DNA of 21,681 nt from Carnobacterium_A sp036639135 (lineage in GTDB: Bacteria > Bacillota > Bacilli > Lactobacillales > Carnobacteriaceae). Both the position numbers and the translations under genes were made by a program. The notes below the pieces were generated by a model. The model was not told the DNA's origin. It made no database searches and worked only from the letters and a program-made list of their open reading frames with translations. Each line of letters opens with the position of its first letter. The first letter of the stretch is position 1. Positions 1 through 8,263 of the stretch are shown in pieces. The stretch lies in assembly GCA_036639135.1 (NCBI GenBank), contig JAVWJE010000027.1, forward strand, positions 1 to 21,681. The letters run 5' to 3'.

Positions 1-58
1 TCAGTTTTCAAAGGTCTAATTTGTTTGTCGTTGTCGTTTTGACAACTTCTAAATAATA
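1..58 (-). promoter_or_regulatory. Probable rRNA operon leader (boxA-like) reading off the left edge
   Basis: Read on the minus strand, bases 16 to 1 give GACCTTTGAAAACTGA. This resembles the boxA-like sequence found in leaders and spacers of Firmicute rRNA operons. Just upstream is a 6-bp hairpin (GTTGTC at 30-35 and GACAAC at 41-46, 5-base loop) sitting at the predicted start of the P2 transcript. Together with the tandem promoters this suggests that a 16S rRNA gene starts shortly beyond base 1. No rRNA coding sequence is visible in the window, so this is inference from the leader only. Confidence 0.55.
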
Positions 59-81
59 ACAAGTTCTAGTTAATTTGTCAA
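53..81 (-). promoter_or_regulatory. Strong sigma-A promoter, probable rrn P2
   Basis: On the minus strand, TTGACA (76-81) is followed after exactly 17 bases by TATTAT (53-58). The region upstream of the -35 (82-120) is almost pure A/T, like an UP element. The near-consensus boxes lead directly into the boxA-like leader. No protein gene follows within the window, which fits a stable-RNA promoter. Confidence 0.75.
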
Positions 82-160
82 TGCTTTTTTGAATAAAAAT
101 TATTTTATTTGAATAAATATCCAAATTAACTAATCGGCCTATCACTATTTAACATTTATT

Positions 161-190
161 AGTGTAGCACATGACTTGAACTAATGTCAA
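161..190 (-). promoter_or_regulatory. Upstream tandem sigma-A promoter, probable rrn P1
   Basis: On the minus strand, TTGACA (185-190) is followed after 18 bases by TACACT (161-166). A TG dinucleotide one base before the -10 gives an extended -10. It lies about 110 bp upstream of the second promoter and points the same way, the tandem P1/P2 layout typical of rRNA operons. The rest of 1-446 holds no gene: only these promoters, the dexB terminator and AT-rich spacer. Confidence 0.6.
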
Positions 191-283
191 AGAGTTTAAC
201 CACTATTCAAAAAATGTTTTCACATATTGTCACTGCTTATCACTAACAACAACTACTATAACAATATTTAAAGAATCGGTCAA

Positions 284-328
284 TAAAAAAATACAATGTT
301 CGCTTATCTTTTTAGGTGAGCGAACATT
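284..328 (-). terminator. Rho-independent terminator of the maltodextrin operon
   Basis: Perfect 10-bp arms AATGTTCGCT (295-304) and AGCGAACATT (319-328) enclose a 14-base loop. On the minus strand the stem is followed by a U-rich run (TATTTTTTTATT, 293-282). It lies about 120 bp past the dexB stop codon, closes the operon, and separates it from the rRNA-type promoters. Confidence 0.85.
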
Positions 329-446
329 ATATCTATCTTATTATTTTATTCACGCATATATATGCACTTAGGTCCTAATAAAGGAACATTAATCAATTTC
401 TTTAAAAAATTGTTCACGTTTTTTAAAACGATAATCGGAACGTATC

Positions 447-2087
447 TTATTTATTTCCTTTTATCTTAAAAACAATTGCTTCAAATGATCGTAGTTTTAA
501 ATCCAAAAGATCCTCTGAACTGTCTGTGTAATTACTAATCACAATCGAAGCTAATCTTTTTTGACTATCTTTATAACTTGTTGCTTTTTTGTAGAAATTT
601 ACAACAATTAACCATGTTTCTTCATTATAGGTTCGCTCATAGACATATAACTGCTTATCATCAGGCAATAATTCTTTGTATTCTCCATAAACAATTAAAT
701 CATTTTCTTTACGCAATTGAATGAGATGTTTGTAGTATGTAAAAATACTATTTTCGCTTTTTTGATCATTTAATATATTTATACTTGGATAATTTGGATT
801 CAAAGCTAACCAAGGTTTACCTTTAGTAAATCCAGCATTTTTTGAGCTATCCCATTGCATAGGTCGTCTTGAATTATCTCGTCCTTTTTTATTAATAGAA
901 GATAAGATAGCATCAATAGAGTATCCAGCATTTTTTCTTTCGTCAAACAACCTTTTGCTCTCAATATCATCTGTTTCTTCTATAGAATTAACCGGTGTAT
1001 TTGTAAGTCCGATTTCTTCTCCTTGAAAAATATAAGGTGTACCTTTCAAAAAATGCAAAAATGTTGCAAACATTTTTGCTGAAACCACACGGTATGCTGG
1101 AGAATCATCACCCCAATTTGAAACAATTCTTGGTATATCATGATTATTCCAAAACAAACTGTTCCATCCTTCATTCCCTAATTCTATTTGCCATTTAGAA
1201 AACACATCTTTTAACGCAATAAAATCGAGTTCTTTTGTATCCCATTTAGATTTACCTGGAGTGTGATCTAAACCAATGTGTTCGAATTGAAAGACCATAG
1301 ACAATTCATTTCTTTTTGGATTCGAATAGAGTTTCGCGATTTCTGGTGTTGCACCCCAGGTTTCTCCTACGGTTAAAACATCATAATTTCCAAATGTAGC
1401 ACGATTCATTTCTTGGATGTACTCATGTAATTTAGGTCCATTTGTGGTTATAAGTTCATTCGGAACTTTTCCGATTGTATCAATAACATCCATACGAAAT
1501 CCGCCAATTCCTTTTTCTAACCAAAAATTCATCATTTCATATATTTCTTCACGTACTTTAGGATTCTCCCAATTTAAGTCTGGCTGTTTTTTACTATAAA
1601 GATGCAAGTAATACTGATTAGAGTTAACATCTAATTCCCATGCAGAACCGCTAAAGACAGATGTTAACTCATTTGGAACCTCTCCATTTTCTAAAGGGTC
1701 ACGCCAAATGTAATAGTCACGATAAGGATTCTCTTTGCTTTTCAACGCTTCTTTAAACCACATATGTTCATCAGAAGTATGGTTAACGACCAAATCCATC
1801 AAAATTTTAATACCATATTTAGCTGATTGAGCTATTAACTCTTCGATATCAGCCATTGTGCCAAACTCGGGTGAGATAGCTTGATAATCACTAATATCAT
1901 ATCCATTATCGTCATTAGGTGATTGATAAACTGGACTTAACCAGATGACATCAATGCCTAAATCGGCTAAATAATCCAATCGCTGAATAATACCCGGTAA
2001 ATCTCCAATGCCATCACCATTACTGTCTTGAAAGCTCCTAGGGTAAACTTGATAAACAACAGAATTGTTCCACCATTTTTTTTCCAT
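447..2087 (-). CDS. dexB: Glucan 1,6-alpha-glucosidase (DexB-type, GH13_31)
   Basis: A 546-residue cytoplasmic GH13 hydrolase with no signal peptide. It should release glucose from the non-reducing ends of alpha-1,6 linkages in isomalto-oligosaccharides and branched limit dextrins. Visible motifs are the metal-binding loop DSNGDGIGD (21-29), region I DLVVNH (98-103), nucleophile D200 in GGFRMDV, acid/base E242 in TVGETWG, and transition-state stabiliser D317 in WNNHD. Val201 directly after the nucleophile is the residue associated with alpha-1,6 preference in this subfamily, and the segment GETWGATPEIAK is characteristic of streptococcal DexB. An AAAGGAAAGGA ribosome-binding region precedes the ATG, which lies 16 bp after pgmB. 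It is the last gene of the malE1-dexB operon. An oligo-1,6-glucosidase (MalL-like) is the main alternative name. Confidence 0.88.
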   Translation of the reverse strand: MEKKWWNNSVVYQVYPRSFQDSNGDGIGDLPGIIQRLDYLADLGIDVIWLSPVYQSPNDDNGYDISDYQAISPEFGTMADIEELIAQSAKYGIKILMDLVVNHTSDEHMWFKEALKSKENPYRDYYIWRDPLENGEVPNELTSVFSGSAWELDVNSNQYYLHLYSKKQPDLNWENPKVREEIYEMMNFWLEKGIGGFRMDVIDTIGKVPNELITTNGPKLHEYIQEMNRATFGNYDVLTVGETWGATPEIAKLYSNPKRNELSMVFQFEHIGLDHTPGKSKWDTKELDFIALKDVFSKWQIELGNEGWNSLFWNNHDIPRIVSNWGDDSPAYRVVSAKMFATFLHFLKGTPYIFQGEEIGLTNTPVNSIEETDDIESKRLFDERKNAGYSIDAILSSINKKGRDNSRRPMQWDSSKNAGFTKGKPWLALNPNYPSINILNDQKSENSIFTYYKHLIQLRKENDLIVYGEYKELLPDDKQLYVYERTYNEETWLIVVNFYKKATSYKDSQKRLASIVISNYTDSSEDLLDLKLRSFEAIVFKIKGNK

Positions 2088-2103
2088 TCTATTTTCCTTT
2101 CCT

Positions 2104-2769
2104 TTACTTCTTTTTTTGTGCTGCAGCTAAAATAGAGGCAACGTTTAAATGAGCAGTCTCTGATACAAACATATCCGCAAACTTCATTGATGCTTGCGTC
2201 CCAACACCAACCGAGAACATTCCAGCAGCATTGATTGATTGAATTCCAGCTTCTGCATCTTCTACACCGATACATTCTTCTGGAGATAAGTTTAATTGTT
2301 TTGCACCTTTAATAAAAATTTCTGGGTCTGGTTTTCCATTGACTAACGCTGCTGGGTCAACAATCGTATCAAACATATCTGCTATACCCAATAGATTTAA
2401 AATGTCAGGTCCATTTTTACTTGCAGAAGCCAATGCTAATTTCATGTCAGCCCTTTTTAATTCTGCCATAAACTCTTTTATTCCAGGCAATAGATTCGCT
2501 GAAGATATTTTGGTAATTAATTTCTTGTAATCTTCATTTTTTTCTTCTGCTAATTTTAGCTTTTCTTCTTCAGAGTAAACGTCACTTTTACACCCATAAG
2601 CTAAAATTCGTTCTAATGAGTCCATTCGACTGATTCCTTTTAATTGCTCATTGAAAACTCGATCGATAGAGATACCTATTTTTTTACCTAACTCTTGCCA
2701 AGCTAGGTAGTGATACTCTGCTGTATCCGTTAATACTCCATCTAAATCAAATACAATCCCTTTTATCAA
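2104..2769 (-). CDS. pgmB: Beta-phosphoglucomutase (HAD superfamily)
   Basis: A 221-residue cytoplasmic HAD phosphatase-fold enzyme that interconverts beta-glucose 1-phosphate and glucose 6-phosphate through beta-glucose 1,6-bisphosphate. The N-terminus carries DLDGVLTDT with nucleophile D8 and acid/base D10, the numbering of the Lactococcus enzyme. The helical cap follows (roughly 15-90), with an SASK motif near residue 115 and the metal-binding GVEDAEAG near 168-175. Length is normal for the family. The start is TTG: it lies 8 bases after GGGGAGG and no in-frame ATG fits. It sits 28 bp downstream of mapA, whose phosphorolysis makes its substrate, a classic gene pairing. Confidence 0.93.
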   Translation of the reverse strand: MIKGIVFDLDGVLTDTAEYHYLAWQELGKKIGISIDRVFNEQLKGISRMDSLERILAYGCKSDVYSEEEKLKLAEEKNEDYKKLITKISSANLLPGIKEFMAELKRADMKLALASASKNGPDILNLLGIADMFDTIVDPAALVNGKPDPEIFIKGAKQLNLSPEECIGVEDAEAGIQSINAAGMFSVGVGTQASMKFADMFVSETAHLNVASILAAAQKKK

Positions 2770-2797
2770 AGATGATACCTCCCCGTTAATCCTTATT

Positions 2798-5071
2798 TTA
2801 TTGAATAGCGACTGTTACTGTATCCAGTAATTCTACTCTTTCATGATATAATTCGATAAACAACGGATTTCCTTCGCTTAACTTAACCCTCACGTCTTTT
2901 TTTGTTACTGTGATATGCAGTAGGCGTGAACGATATTTAATCATAAAATTATACCCATCCCAATTATCTGGACAGAATGGTTTAAATGATAAGCTTTCTT
3001 CAGATGTACGCATACCTGCGAATCCTTGGACAATGGTTAACCACCCACCACTCATCGAAGTAATGTGAAGTCCATCTTCGGTATCATTATTGTAATTATC
3101 TAAATCTAAACGAGCAGTTTGAGCATAAAATTCGACTGCTTTTTCTTTTTTTCCTAATTCAGCAGCTAATACGGCATGAATAGAAGGAGAAAGTGAGCTT
3201 TCGTGAACCGTCATTGGTTCATAAAAATTAAAGTTTTTCTCTTTTTCTTCTAGCGTAAATTCATCATTCAAATAATAGATGCCTTGCAATACATCAGCTT
3301 GTTTAATAAAGCAAGAGCGCAAAATTTTATCCCATGACCAGTTTTGATTAATAGGTCGTTCTTCTGCATTTAATGAAGAAACTGGAAGCAATTCCTTATC
3401 TAAGAAAGTATCATGTTGAACAAAAACATCTAATTCTTTATCATAGGGGTAATACATTTTAGCAATGATATCAAGCCACTGTGCGACTTCTTCATCTATG
3501 ATACCTAATTCATGTTTTTTAGCATTAGAAATTTTGCTTAAACTTTCTAATGTATAGTTTAACGTCCATGTTGCCATCTTGTTCGTGTACCAATTATTAT
3601 TAACATTGTTTTCATACTCATTCGGTCCGGTTACACCATGAATCATATAGTGATTCATTCTTGTAGAAAAATGTACACGATCAGCCCAGAAACGTGAGAT
3701 ACTGACTAATACGTCTATACCTTTTGTCACTAAAAAGTCTTCTTTTCCTGTGTAGTTCGTATAATTGTAGATAGCAAAAGCAATTGAACCATTACGGTGA
3801 ATTTCTTCAAACGTAATTTCCCATTCGTTGTGGCATTCTACTCCGTTGAACGTAACCATAGGATAAAGAGCCCCTTTTAGTCCTTGTTGTTTAGCATTGT
3901 GAAAGGCTCCATCTAATTGATCATAACGGTATTTTAACAATTGTTCTGTTACCGCTTCATCAGCAACAGACAAATACATCGGTATAATGTAAGCCTCTGT
4001 ATCCCAATAAGTTGCTCCACCATATTTTTCTCCCGTAAAACCTTTTGGCCCAACATTTAACCTTGAATCTTCGCCATAATAAGTTGAGAACAATTGGAAT
4101 ATATTAAAACGGATTCCTTGTTGGCTCTCATGATCTCCTTCAATGACAACATCCGCTTTACGCCAACGTTCAGCCCATGCAGAAATATGTTCTTGTTCTA
4201 AAACCTGGCTTCCTTTTTCAATAGCTTCATCTAAAATCCGAGAGGCAGTTTTTGTTTGGTTCTCTGTTTCGATGTCTCTACTCGTAACAACACTAACCAA
4301 CTTCGTTATTTCTGCTGTTTCTCCATTAGTCAAATGGTACTCAATGCTTTCTTCAACTTTCATAAAGTCTTCATTCGTCTGACGTGAGATTGCTTTTTCA
4401 GCAAGGGTTTGCATCATAGTTGTGATAGTAAACTGTTCAATTCCAAATGGATTTGGTATTGTTTTTGTTGTTAAGTGGCTTTTTTCACCGACAGAACGTT
4501 CAACTTCTAGCCAAAAATTTTCTTCATAGTTGCTGTCTTCATTGGTCACATTTCCATCCATTAAAGGTCTAAATGTAATTTTTGAACTCCCTTTTAGTAC
4601 CTTTGCAGATACTTCAATTAACGCAAGTTCTTTCACAACAATACTAACAAAGCGTTTAAAATGAAGTTGAATTTCGACTTCATCTCTTACCAATGTGTAA
4701 GAACGAGATAAGATACCCGTTTGCATATCCAATTCAATTGAATAATCTTTGATTATATCTTTAGCTAAATCAACTTTTTTATCATCTATTTCTACTTCCA
4801 CGGGAATAAAGTTAGTCGCATTGATCACTTTTCCAAAATATTCTGGATAGCCATTTTTCCACCAGCCAACCCGTGTCTTATCTGGATACCAAACACCCGC
4901 AACATAAGTGCCTAGATGGCTATCTCCTGAATAACCTTCTTCAAAATTCCCACGCATTCCCATGTAACCATTTCCAATGGATGTCAAGCTTTCTTGAAGA
5001 CGCTTGTCTTTAATCTCTAAAGAAGAAGATTTGATTTTCCAAGGATCAACTTCAAATAAACGTTTAATCAT
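2798..5071 (-). CDS. mapA: Maltose phosphorylase (GH65)
   Basis: A 757-residue GH65 inverting phosphorylase: maltose plus phosphate gives glucose and beta-glucose 1-phosphate, conserving energy compared with hydrolysis. The N-terminal beta-sandwich (about 1-270) is followed by an (alpha/alpha)6 barrel with YWDTEAY (355-361), HNEWEITFEEIHRNG (414-428), the general acid E485 in TGPNEYENN, and a HITSMSGGW phosphate-loop region near residue 660, then a C-terminal beta-sheet domain. A start six codons further upstream is possible, but a GGAGG lies 8 bases before the ATG at 5071, which is preferred. This ATG overlaps the malA stop by 8 bp, implying translational coupling. Trehalose and kojibiose phosphorylases are relatives, but the context (pgmB, mal transport) favours maltose. 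Confidence 0.92.
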   Translation of the reverse strand: MIKRLFEVDPWKIKSSSLEIKDKRLQESLTSIGNGYMGMRGNFEEGYSGDSHLGTYVAGVWYPDKTRVGWWKNGYPEYFGKVINATNFIPVEVEIDDKKVDLAKDIIKDYSIELDMQTGILSRSYTLVRDEVEIQLHFKRFVSIVVKELALIEVSAKVLKGSSKITFRPLMDGNVTNEDSNYEENFWLEVERSVGEKSHLTTKTIPNPFGIEQFTITTMMQTLAEKAISRQTNEDFMKVEESIEYHLTNGETAEITKLVSVVTSRDIETENQTKTASRILDEAIEKGSQVLEQEHISAWAERWRKADVVIEGDHESQQGIRFNIFQLFSTYYGEDSRLNVGPKGFTGEKYGGATYWDTEAYIIPMYLSVADEAVTEQLLKYRYDQLDGAFHNAKQQGLKGALYPMVTFNGVECHNEWEITFEEIHRNGSIAFAIYNYTNYTGKEDFLVTKGIDVLVSISRFWADRVHFSTRMNHYMIHGVTGPNEYENNVNNNWYTNKMATWTLNYTLESLSKISNAKKHELGIIDEEVAQWLDIIAKMYYPYDKELDVFVQHDTFLDKELLPVSSLNAEERPINQNWSWDKILRSCFIKQADVLQGIYYLNDEFTLEEKEKNFNFYEPMTVHESSLSPSIHAVLAAELGKKEKAVEFYAQTARLDLDNYNNDTEDGLHITSMSGGWLTIVQGFAGMRTSEESLSFKPFCPDNWDGYNFMIKYRSRLLHITVTKKDVRVKLSEGNPLFIELYHERVELLDTVTVAIQ

Positions 5072-5924
5072 ATTTTTTACCTCCAGCAACTTCTATAGTA
5101 TTTTTAACTGGGACTTTATCATTAAAACGAGTTGTATAAAATACTGTTAAGATCATTAATGCTAAACCAATGGATTGAATGGTCAGCATAACAACAATGT
5201 CAAATTGAATAAAACTTGAAATTAATGCAAGTAAAGATGGCATTCCCAAGGCATTAAGAATTAAGTTAACCGATTCTTTGTACGTTTTAATTGACGAAAA
5301 AGAATTCTTTTTCGTTAAATATAAAAACACAGCTGATCCTAAAACAATTAAGATTGTACTGAAGAATAGTATACTAAAAATCAATAACAATAAAGATCCT
5401 ATCACATACACTCGGTTTTGGAAAAACCACTGACGTGAAACGGCTTCTTTCATATCTTCAACAGATTTTATTTGACTTGGATTAAAATCTTTTGTGTACG
5501 GTATGTTAGAAACAGGGACTCCTTTGTTTTTTAAATAAAGTTCGTTTTTAGAGAAAATAAGCGCGTTTTCTGCTTTTAAATTTTCTTTGATGACAGAATT
5601 TGATTCCGTTATGCTTACTACTCCGTTTTTCTTAACCAAGTTCACTCCTGGTTCAGTGACGAGTACTCCTTTTTCATTCATTGCCTTTTGAAAAGCGGCA
5701 ACAAAGGGTTTATCAATCAATTTAAATGCTTCAGGATAACTTTCTTCTATAGGATAAGTTTCCGTCTTTAAAAAATTTAAGGATACGGGAATCATCAATA
5801 GACTAGTCAAAAAGAATAAAATAAACACTAATTGAAACCAGTTTAATTGGTGACGCTTTTTAAAGATTCGTCTAGGTGTCCAGATATTTTTAAAATAGGT
5901 CAGTGGAAAGACATCTGTTTTCAT
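5064..5924 (-). CDS. malA: DUF1189 membrane protein, MalA of maltodextrin operons
   Basis: A 286-residue integral membrane protein of the DUF1189 family. Members sit in maltodextrin operons of streptococci and related bacteria under the name MalA; the biochemical role is unknown to me. A basic N-terminus (KNIWTPRRIFKKRHQ) precedes a first membrane segment (about 30-50). A soluble, presumably extracytoplasmic region follows (about 55-165), then three or four hydrophobic segments (about 170-205, 225-245, 250-268) and a short charged tail. An AAGGGG motif precedes the ATG. It lies between the permease gene malD and mapA and overlaps mapA by 8 bp. Its place beside the permeases suggests a role at the transporter, which is inference. 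Confidence 0.8.
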   Translation of the reverse strand: MKTDVFPLTYFKNIWTPRRIFKKRHQLNWFQLVFILFFLTSLLMIPVSLNFLKTETYPIEESYPEAFKLIDKPFVAAFQKAMNEKGVLVTEPGVNLVKKNGVVSITESNSVIKENLKAENALIFSKNELYLKNKGVPVSNIPYTKDFNPSQIKSVEDMKEAVSRQWFFQNRVYVIGSLLLLIFSILFFSTILIVLGSAVFLYLTKKNSFSSIKTYKESVNLILNALGMPSLLALISSFIQFDIVVMLTIQSIGLALMILTVFYTTRFNDKVPVKNTIEVAGGKKYD

Positions 5925-5962
5925 AAAAACCCCTTCTTTTGTTTCAATATTTCTATATCATT

Positions 5963-6004
5963 CATATCAACTACTCTATCTGAATACTTAATGAAGTTGA
6001 TATG
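5963..6004 (-). repeat. Intergenic inverted repeat between malD and malA
   Basis: Perfect 10-bp arms CATATCAACT (5963-5972) and AGTTGATATG (5995-6004) enclose a 22-base loop within the 99-bp gap between malD and malA. No U-tract follows on the minus strand, so it is more likely an mRNA processing or stability element than a terminator. Confidence 0.5.
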
Positions 6005-6023
6005 TTTTAAAATTCAACTACTC

Positions 6024-6875
6024 TTACCCTTTTGTTCCACCTGAAGTAAGTCCAGAAACAAAATTCTTTTGTAACATAAAGAAAAGAATTGAAATTGGAA
6101 CGGCAATCAAGATTGCCCCTGCAGCGAATAAAGAAACTTTTTGGTTTTGTGGATTACTGATAAACGTTTGAAGTCCAACGGCTACAGTAATTTTTTCCGG
6201 ACTTCTTAATAAGAATCGAGCTAACATAAAGTCACCAAAAGGTCCCATAAAGGCCCATAAAGCTTGAACCGCTATCATTGGACGAACCAATGGCAAGATA
6301 ATTTGCCAAAAAATACGAAAGTGTCCTGCTCCATCTAATTTTGCAGATTCATCTAGCTCTTTCGGAACCGTATCAAAATACCCTTTCATCAACCATGTAT
6401 TCATCGGAATACCACCACCAATGTAAAGCATAGATAGGAACCAAAATTGATCTAATGCTCCTAGTAATAGTGCCATTACATAGAAAGCTGTCAGTGCAGC
6501 CATAGTGGGTACCATTTGAATGACAAGGAAAAAAATCAAACTCTTCTTTCTTCCCATAAAATTGTAACGACTATACGCATAACCGGCCAAAGTAATCAAA
6601 GCAACTTGAACGACCATTGTTGAAACAGCTACGATTAGAGTGTTCTTATACCAGGTTCCATATAGTGTTTCACCAAAGAGACGCTTAAAGTTGTTTAAAG
6701 TCCAATCAGCATTGAAATCTAGAGAAAAGGCTGTAATATTGCCTGACTTGAAGGCAGAACTTGCTGTTATAAGTAGCGGGTAGATAATAATAATGGATAG
6801 TACAACCATAAAGGCATACGTAAAGAAATGACTTAAGAAATTAGACGTTTTTTGGGATTTTAATTTATTTTTCAT
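6024..6875 (-). CDS. malD: Maltodextrin ABC transporter permease, MalG/MalD type
   Basis: A 283-residue inner-membrane permease of the MalG family, one half of the transmembrane channel for maltodextrin import. About six membrane segments are visible, the first at about residues 14-36. The EAA-type loop that docks the ATPase is at 175-195 (DESAKLDGAGHFRIFWQIILP). The C-terminus is short, as in MalG. A longer reading frame begins 15 codons upstream, but GGAGG lies 9 bases before the ATG at 6875, only 1 bp past the malC stop, so this start is preferred. It is translationally close-coupled with malC. No ATPase gene is linked. Confidence 0.92.
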   Translation of the reverse strand: MKNKLKSQKTSNFLSHFFTYAFMVVLSIIIIYPLLITASSAFKSGNITAFSLDFNADWTLNNFKRLFGETLYGTWYKNTLIVAVSTMVVQVALITLAGYAYSRYNFMGRKKSLIFFLVIQMVPTMAALTAFYVMALLLGALDQFWFLSMLYIGGGIPMNTWLMKGYFDTVPKELDESAKLDGAGHFRIFWQIILPLVRPMIAVQALWAFMGPFGDFMLARFLLRSPEKITVAVGLQTFISNPQNQKVSLFAAGAILIAVPISILFFMLQKNFVSGLTSGGTKG

Positions 6876-6876
6876 C

Positions 6877-8187
6877 TTAAGCATCCTCCATATTGAAAGC
6901 TTTTGTTTTGCGGAATACAATTAAAGAAACAAAAATAACGATAGTTGAGATAATTAATGTGATAGCAGCTGCCATTGAGTATTGTGGAGAAGTACCTGTC
7001 GTTAATTTATAAATCCAAGAGATAAGAATATCTGTTGCTCCGGCACCACCACCGACACTTCCAGGACCACCATTGTTGAACAAGTAAATCATTGAGAAGT
7101 TGTTAAAATTACCTGTATATTGTGTAATAAATGTAGGAGCTGCAACCATGAAAATCATAGGCAGCGTAATTTCTTTAAAACGTTGAATCGCGTTTGCTCC
7201 ATCAATTTTAGCTGCTTCGTATAGATCTTCTGGAATAGATTGCAAAATACTTGTTGTCATTACGTAGACATATGGGAAACCTAACCAACCTTGAATCATT
7301 ACAATCGCTACTTTTGACCAAAGGGCTTTTGTTTTCCAAGCAATCTGTCCAATTTCAACAAAAGGAAGATGGTTAATCAACGGGATAACTTGAGTATTGA
7401 TTGCTCCAATACTATCATTAAACATATTTGAAAACGATAGTATCGTAATAAATGCAGGAACAGCCCAAGGAAGTAAAAAAATAACACCAAAGAAACGTTT
7501 TCCTTTTATAAACGATTGATTCGTAATAACCGCCGTTATAATGCCTAAAGAAATTTGTAATGTTGTTGCACAAAGGGTCCAAATGATCGTCCAACTAAAT
7601 ACCGAAGTAAAAGCATCACGATAAGAACTTAAGAATAAAATATTTGTAAAGTTTTTAATGCCAATCCAATCAATTAAGTTAGCTGGAGGGATATGATAAA
7701 AATCATAGTTTGTAAATGCCATAAATAACGTTACTAGAACAGGAAATATAATTGTAAAAGCCATCATAAGATACGCAGGAACAATTAATAAATAGGGAAA
7801 TCCATGGTTATAAACATTATACAAAACAGATTTTGCTGTAACATTTACTGGTAATTGCTTATTCCATCTTATAGCCACTGTTTTGGCATCGTAGATATTC
7901 AAAGCATAAAAAACTAAGAAAATAACAATAACAATTAATTGCAGTGTTCCGTTAATCATAATGAACAAAGAATGATCCTCTATCGGAACACTTCCTAAAG
8001 TAAACAATCCAGTTATAGCGTTTGCGCCAAAGGTGATCATTTCATAAATAAACAATAGCATGATTCCTAAGAATACTATTCCTTTAAATTTTTGTTCATT
8101 ATAAAATTGTCCAATGCCGGGAATGATAGAATAAAGCCTGGCTTTTCTTTCATCCTTCAGCTTCTTTGGCTGATTTTCCTTAGACAT
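6877..8187 (-). CDS. malC: Maltodextrin ABC transporter permease, MalF/MalC type
   Basis: A 436-residue inner-membrane permease of the MalF family, partner of MalD. The charged cytoplasmic N-terminus leads into an SIIPGIGQFYN segment followed by two hydrophobic helices, the N-terminal extension seen in Firmicute MalC proteins. The core permease domain follows, with the EAA loop at 324-343 (EAAKIDGANAIQRFKEITLP). About eight membrane segments in all. The start used is the ATG at 8187, with AGGAG 7 bases upstream; a start 7 codons further up would itself contain that ribosome-binding site. A stem-loop separates it from malE1. Confidence 0.92.
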   Translation of the reverse strand: MSKENQPKKLKDERKARLYSIIPGIGQFYNEQKFKGIVFLGIMLLFIYEMITFGANAITGLFTLGSVPIEDHSLFIMINGTLQLIVIVIFLVFYALNIYDAKTVAIRWNKQLPVNVTAKSVLYNVYNHGFPYLLIVPAYLMMAFTIIFPVLVTLFMAFTNYDFYHIPPANLIDWIGIKNFTNILFLSSYRDAFTSVFSWTIIWTLCATTLQISLGIITAVITNQSFIKGKRFFGVIFLLPWAVPAFITILSFSNMFNDSIGAINTQVIPLINHLPFVEIGQIAWKTKALWSKVAIVMIQGWLGFPYVYVMTTSILQSIPEDLYEAAKIDGANAIQRFKEITLPMIFMVAAPTFITQYTGNFNNFSMIYLFNNGGPGSVGGGAGATDILISWIYKLTTGTSPQYSMAAAITLIISTIVIFVSLIVFRKTKAFNMEDA

Positions 8188-8217
8188 AGTTTCTTCTCCT
8201 CTTTTCACTTAATGATA

Positions 8218-8247
8218 ATGGCAGAGAATAGAATCATTCTCTGCCAT
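8218..8247 (-). repeat. Stem-loop between malE1 and malC
   Basis: Perfect 12-bp arms ATGGCAGAGAAT (8218-8229) and ATTCTCTGCCAT (8236-8247) enclose a 6-base loop, 16 bp after the malE1 stop and 30 bp before the malC start. There is no strong U-tract on the minus strand, so it is not a full terminator. Such hairpins after binding-protein genes commonly protect the upstream mRNA and raise the ratio of binding protein to permease; that role here is inferred. Confidence 0.75.
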
Positions 8248-8263
8248 AACAGTATCTCTATTA

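Noticed and set aside
354..365. Short palindrome GCATATATATGC after dexB
   Set aside because: AT-repeat palindrome too short and too likely by chance; the real terminator lies further on.
4143..4382. Plus-strand open frame opposite mapA
   Set aside because: Shadow of a well-supported gene; low-complexity product and no ribosome-binding site.
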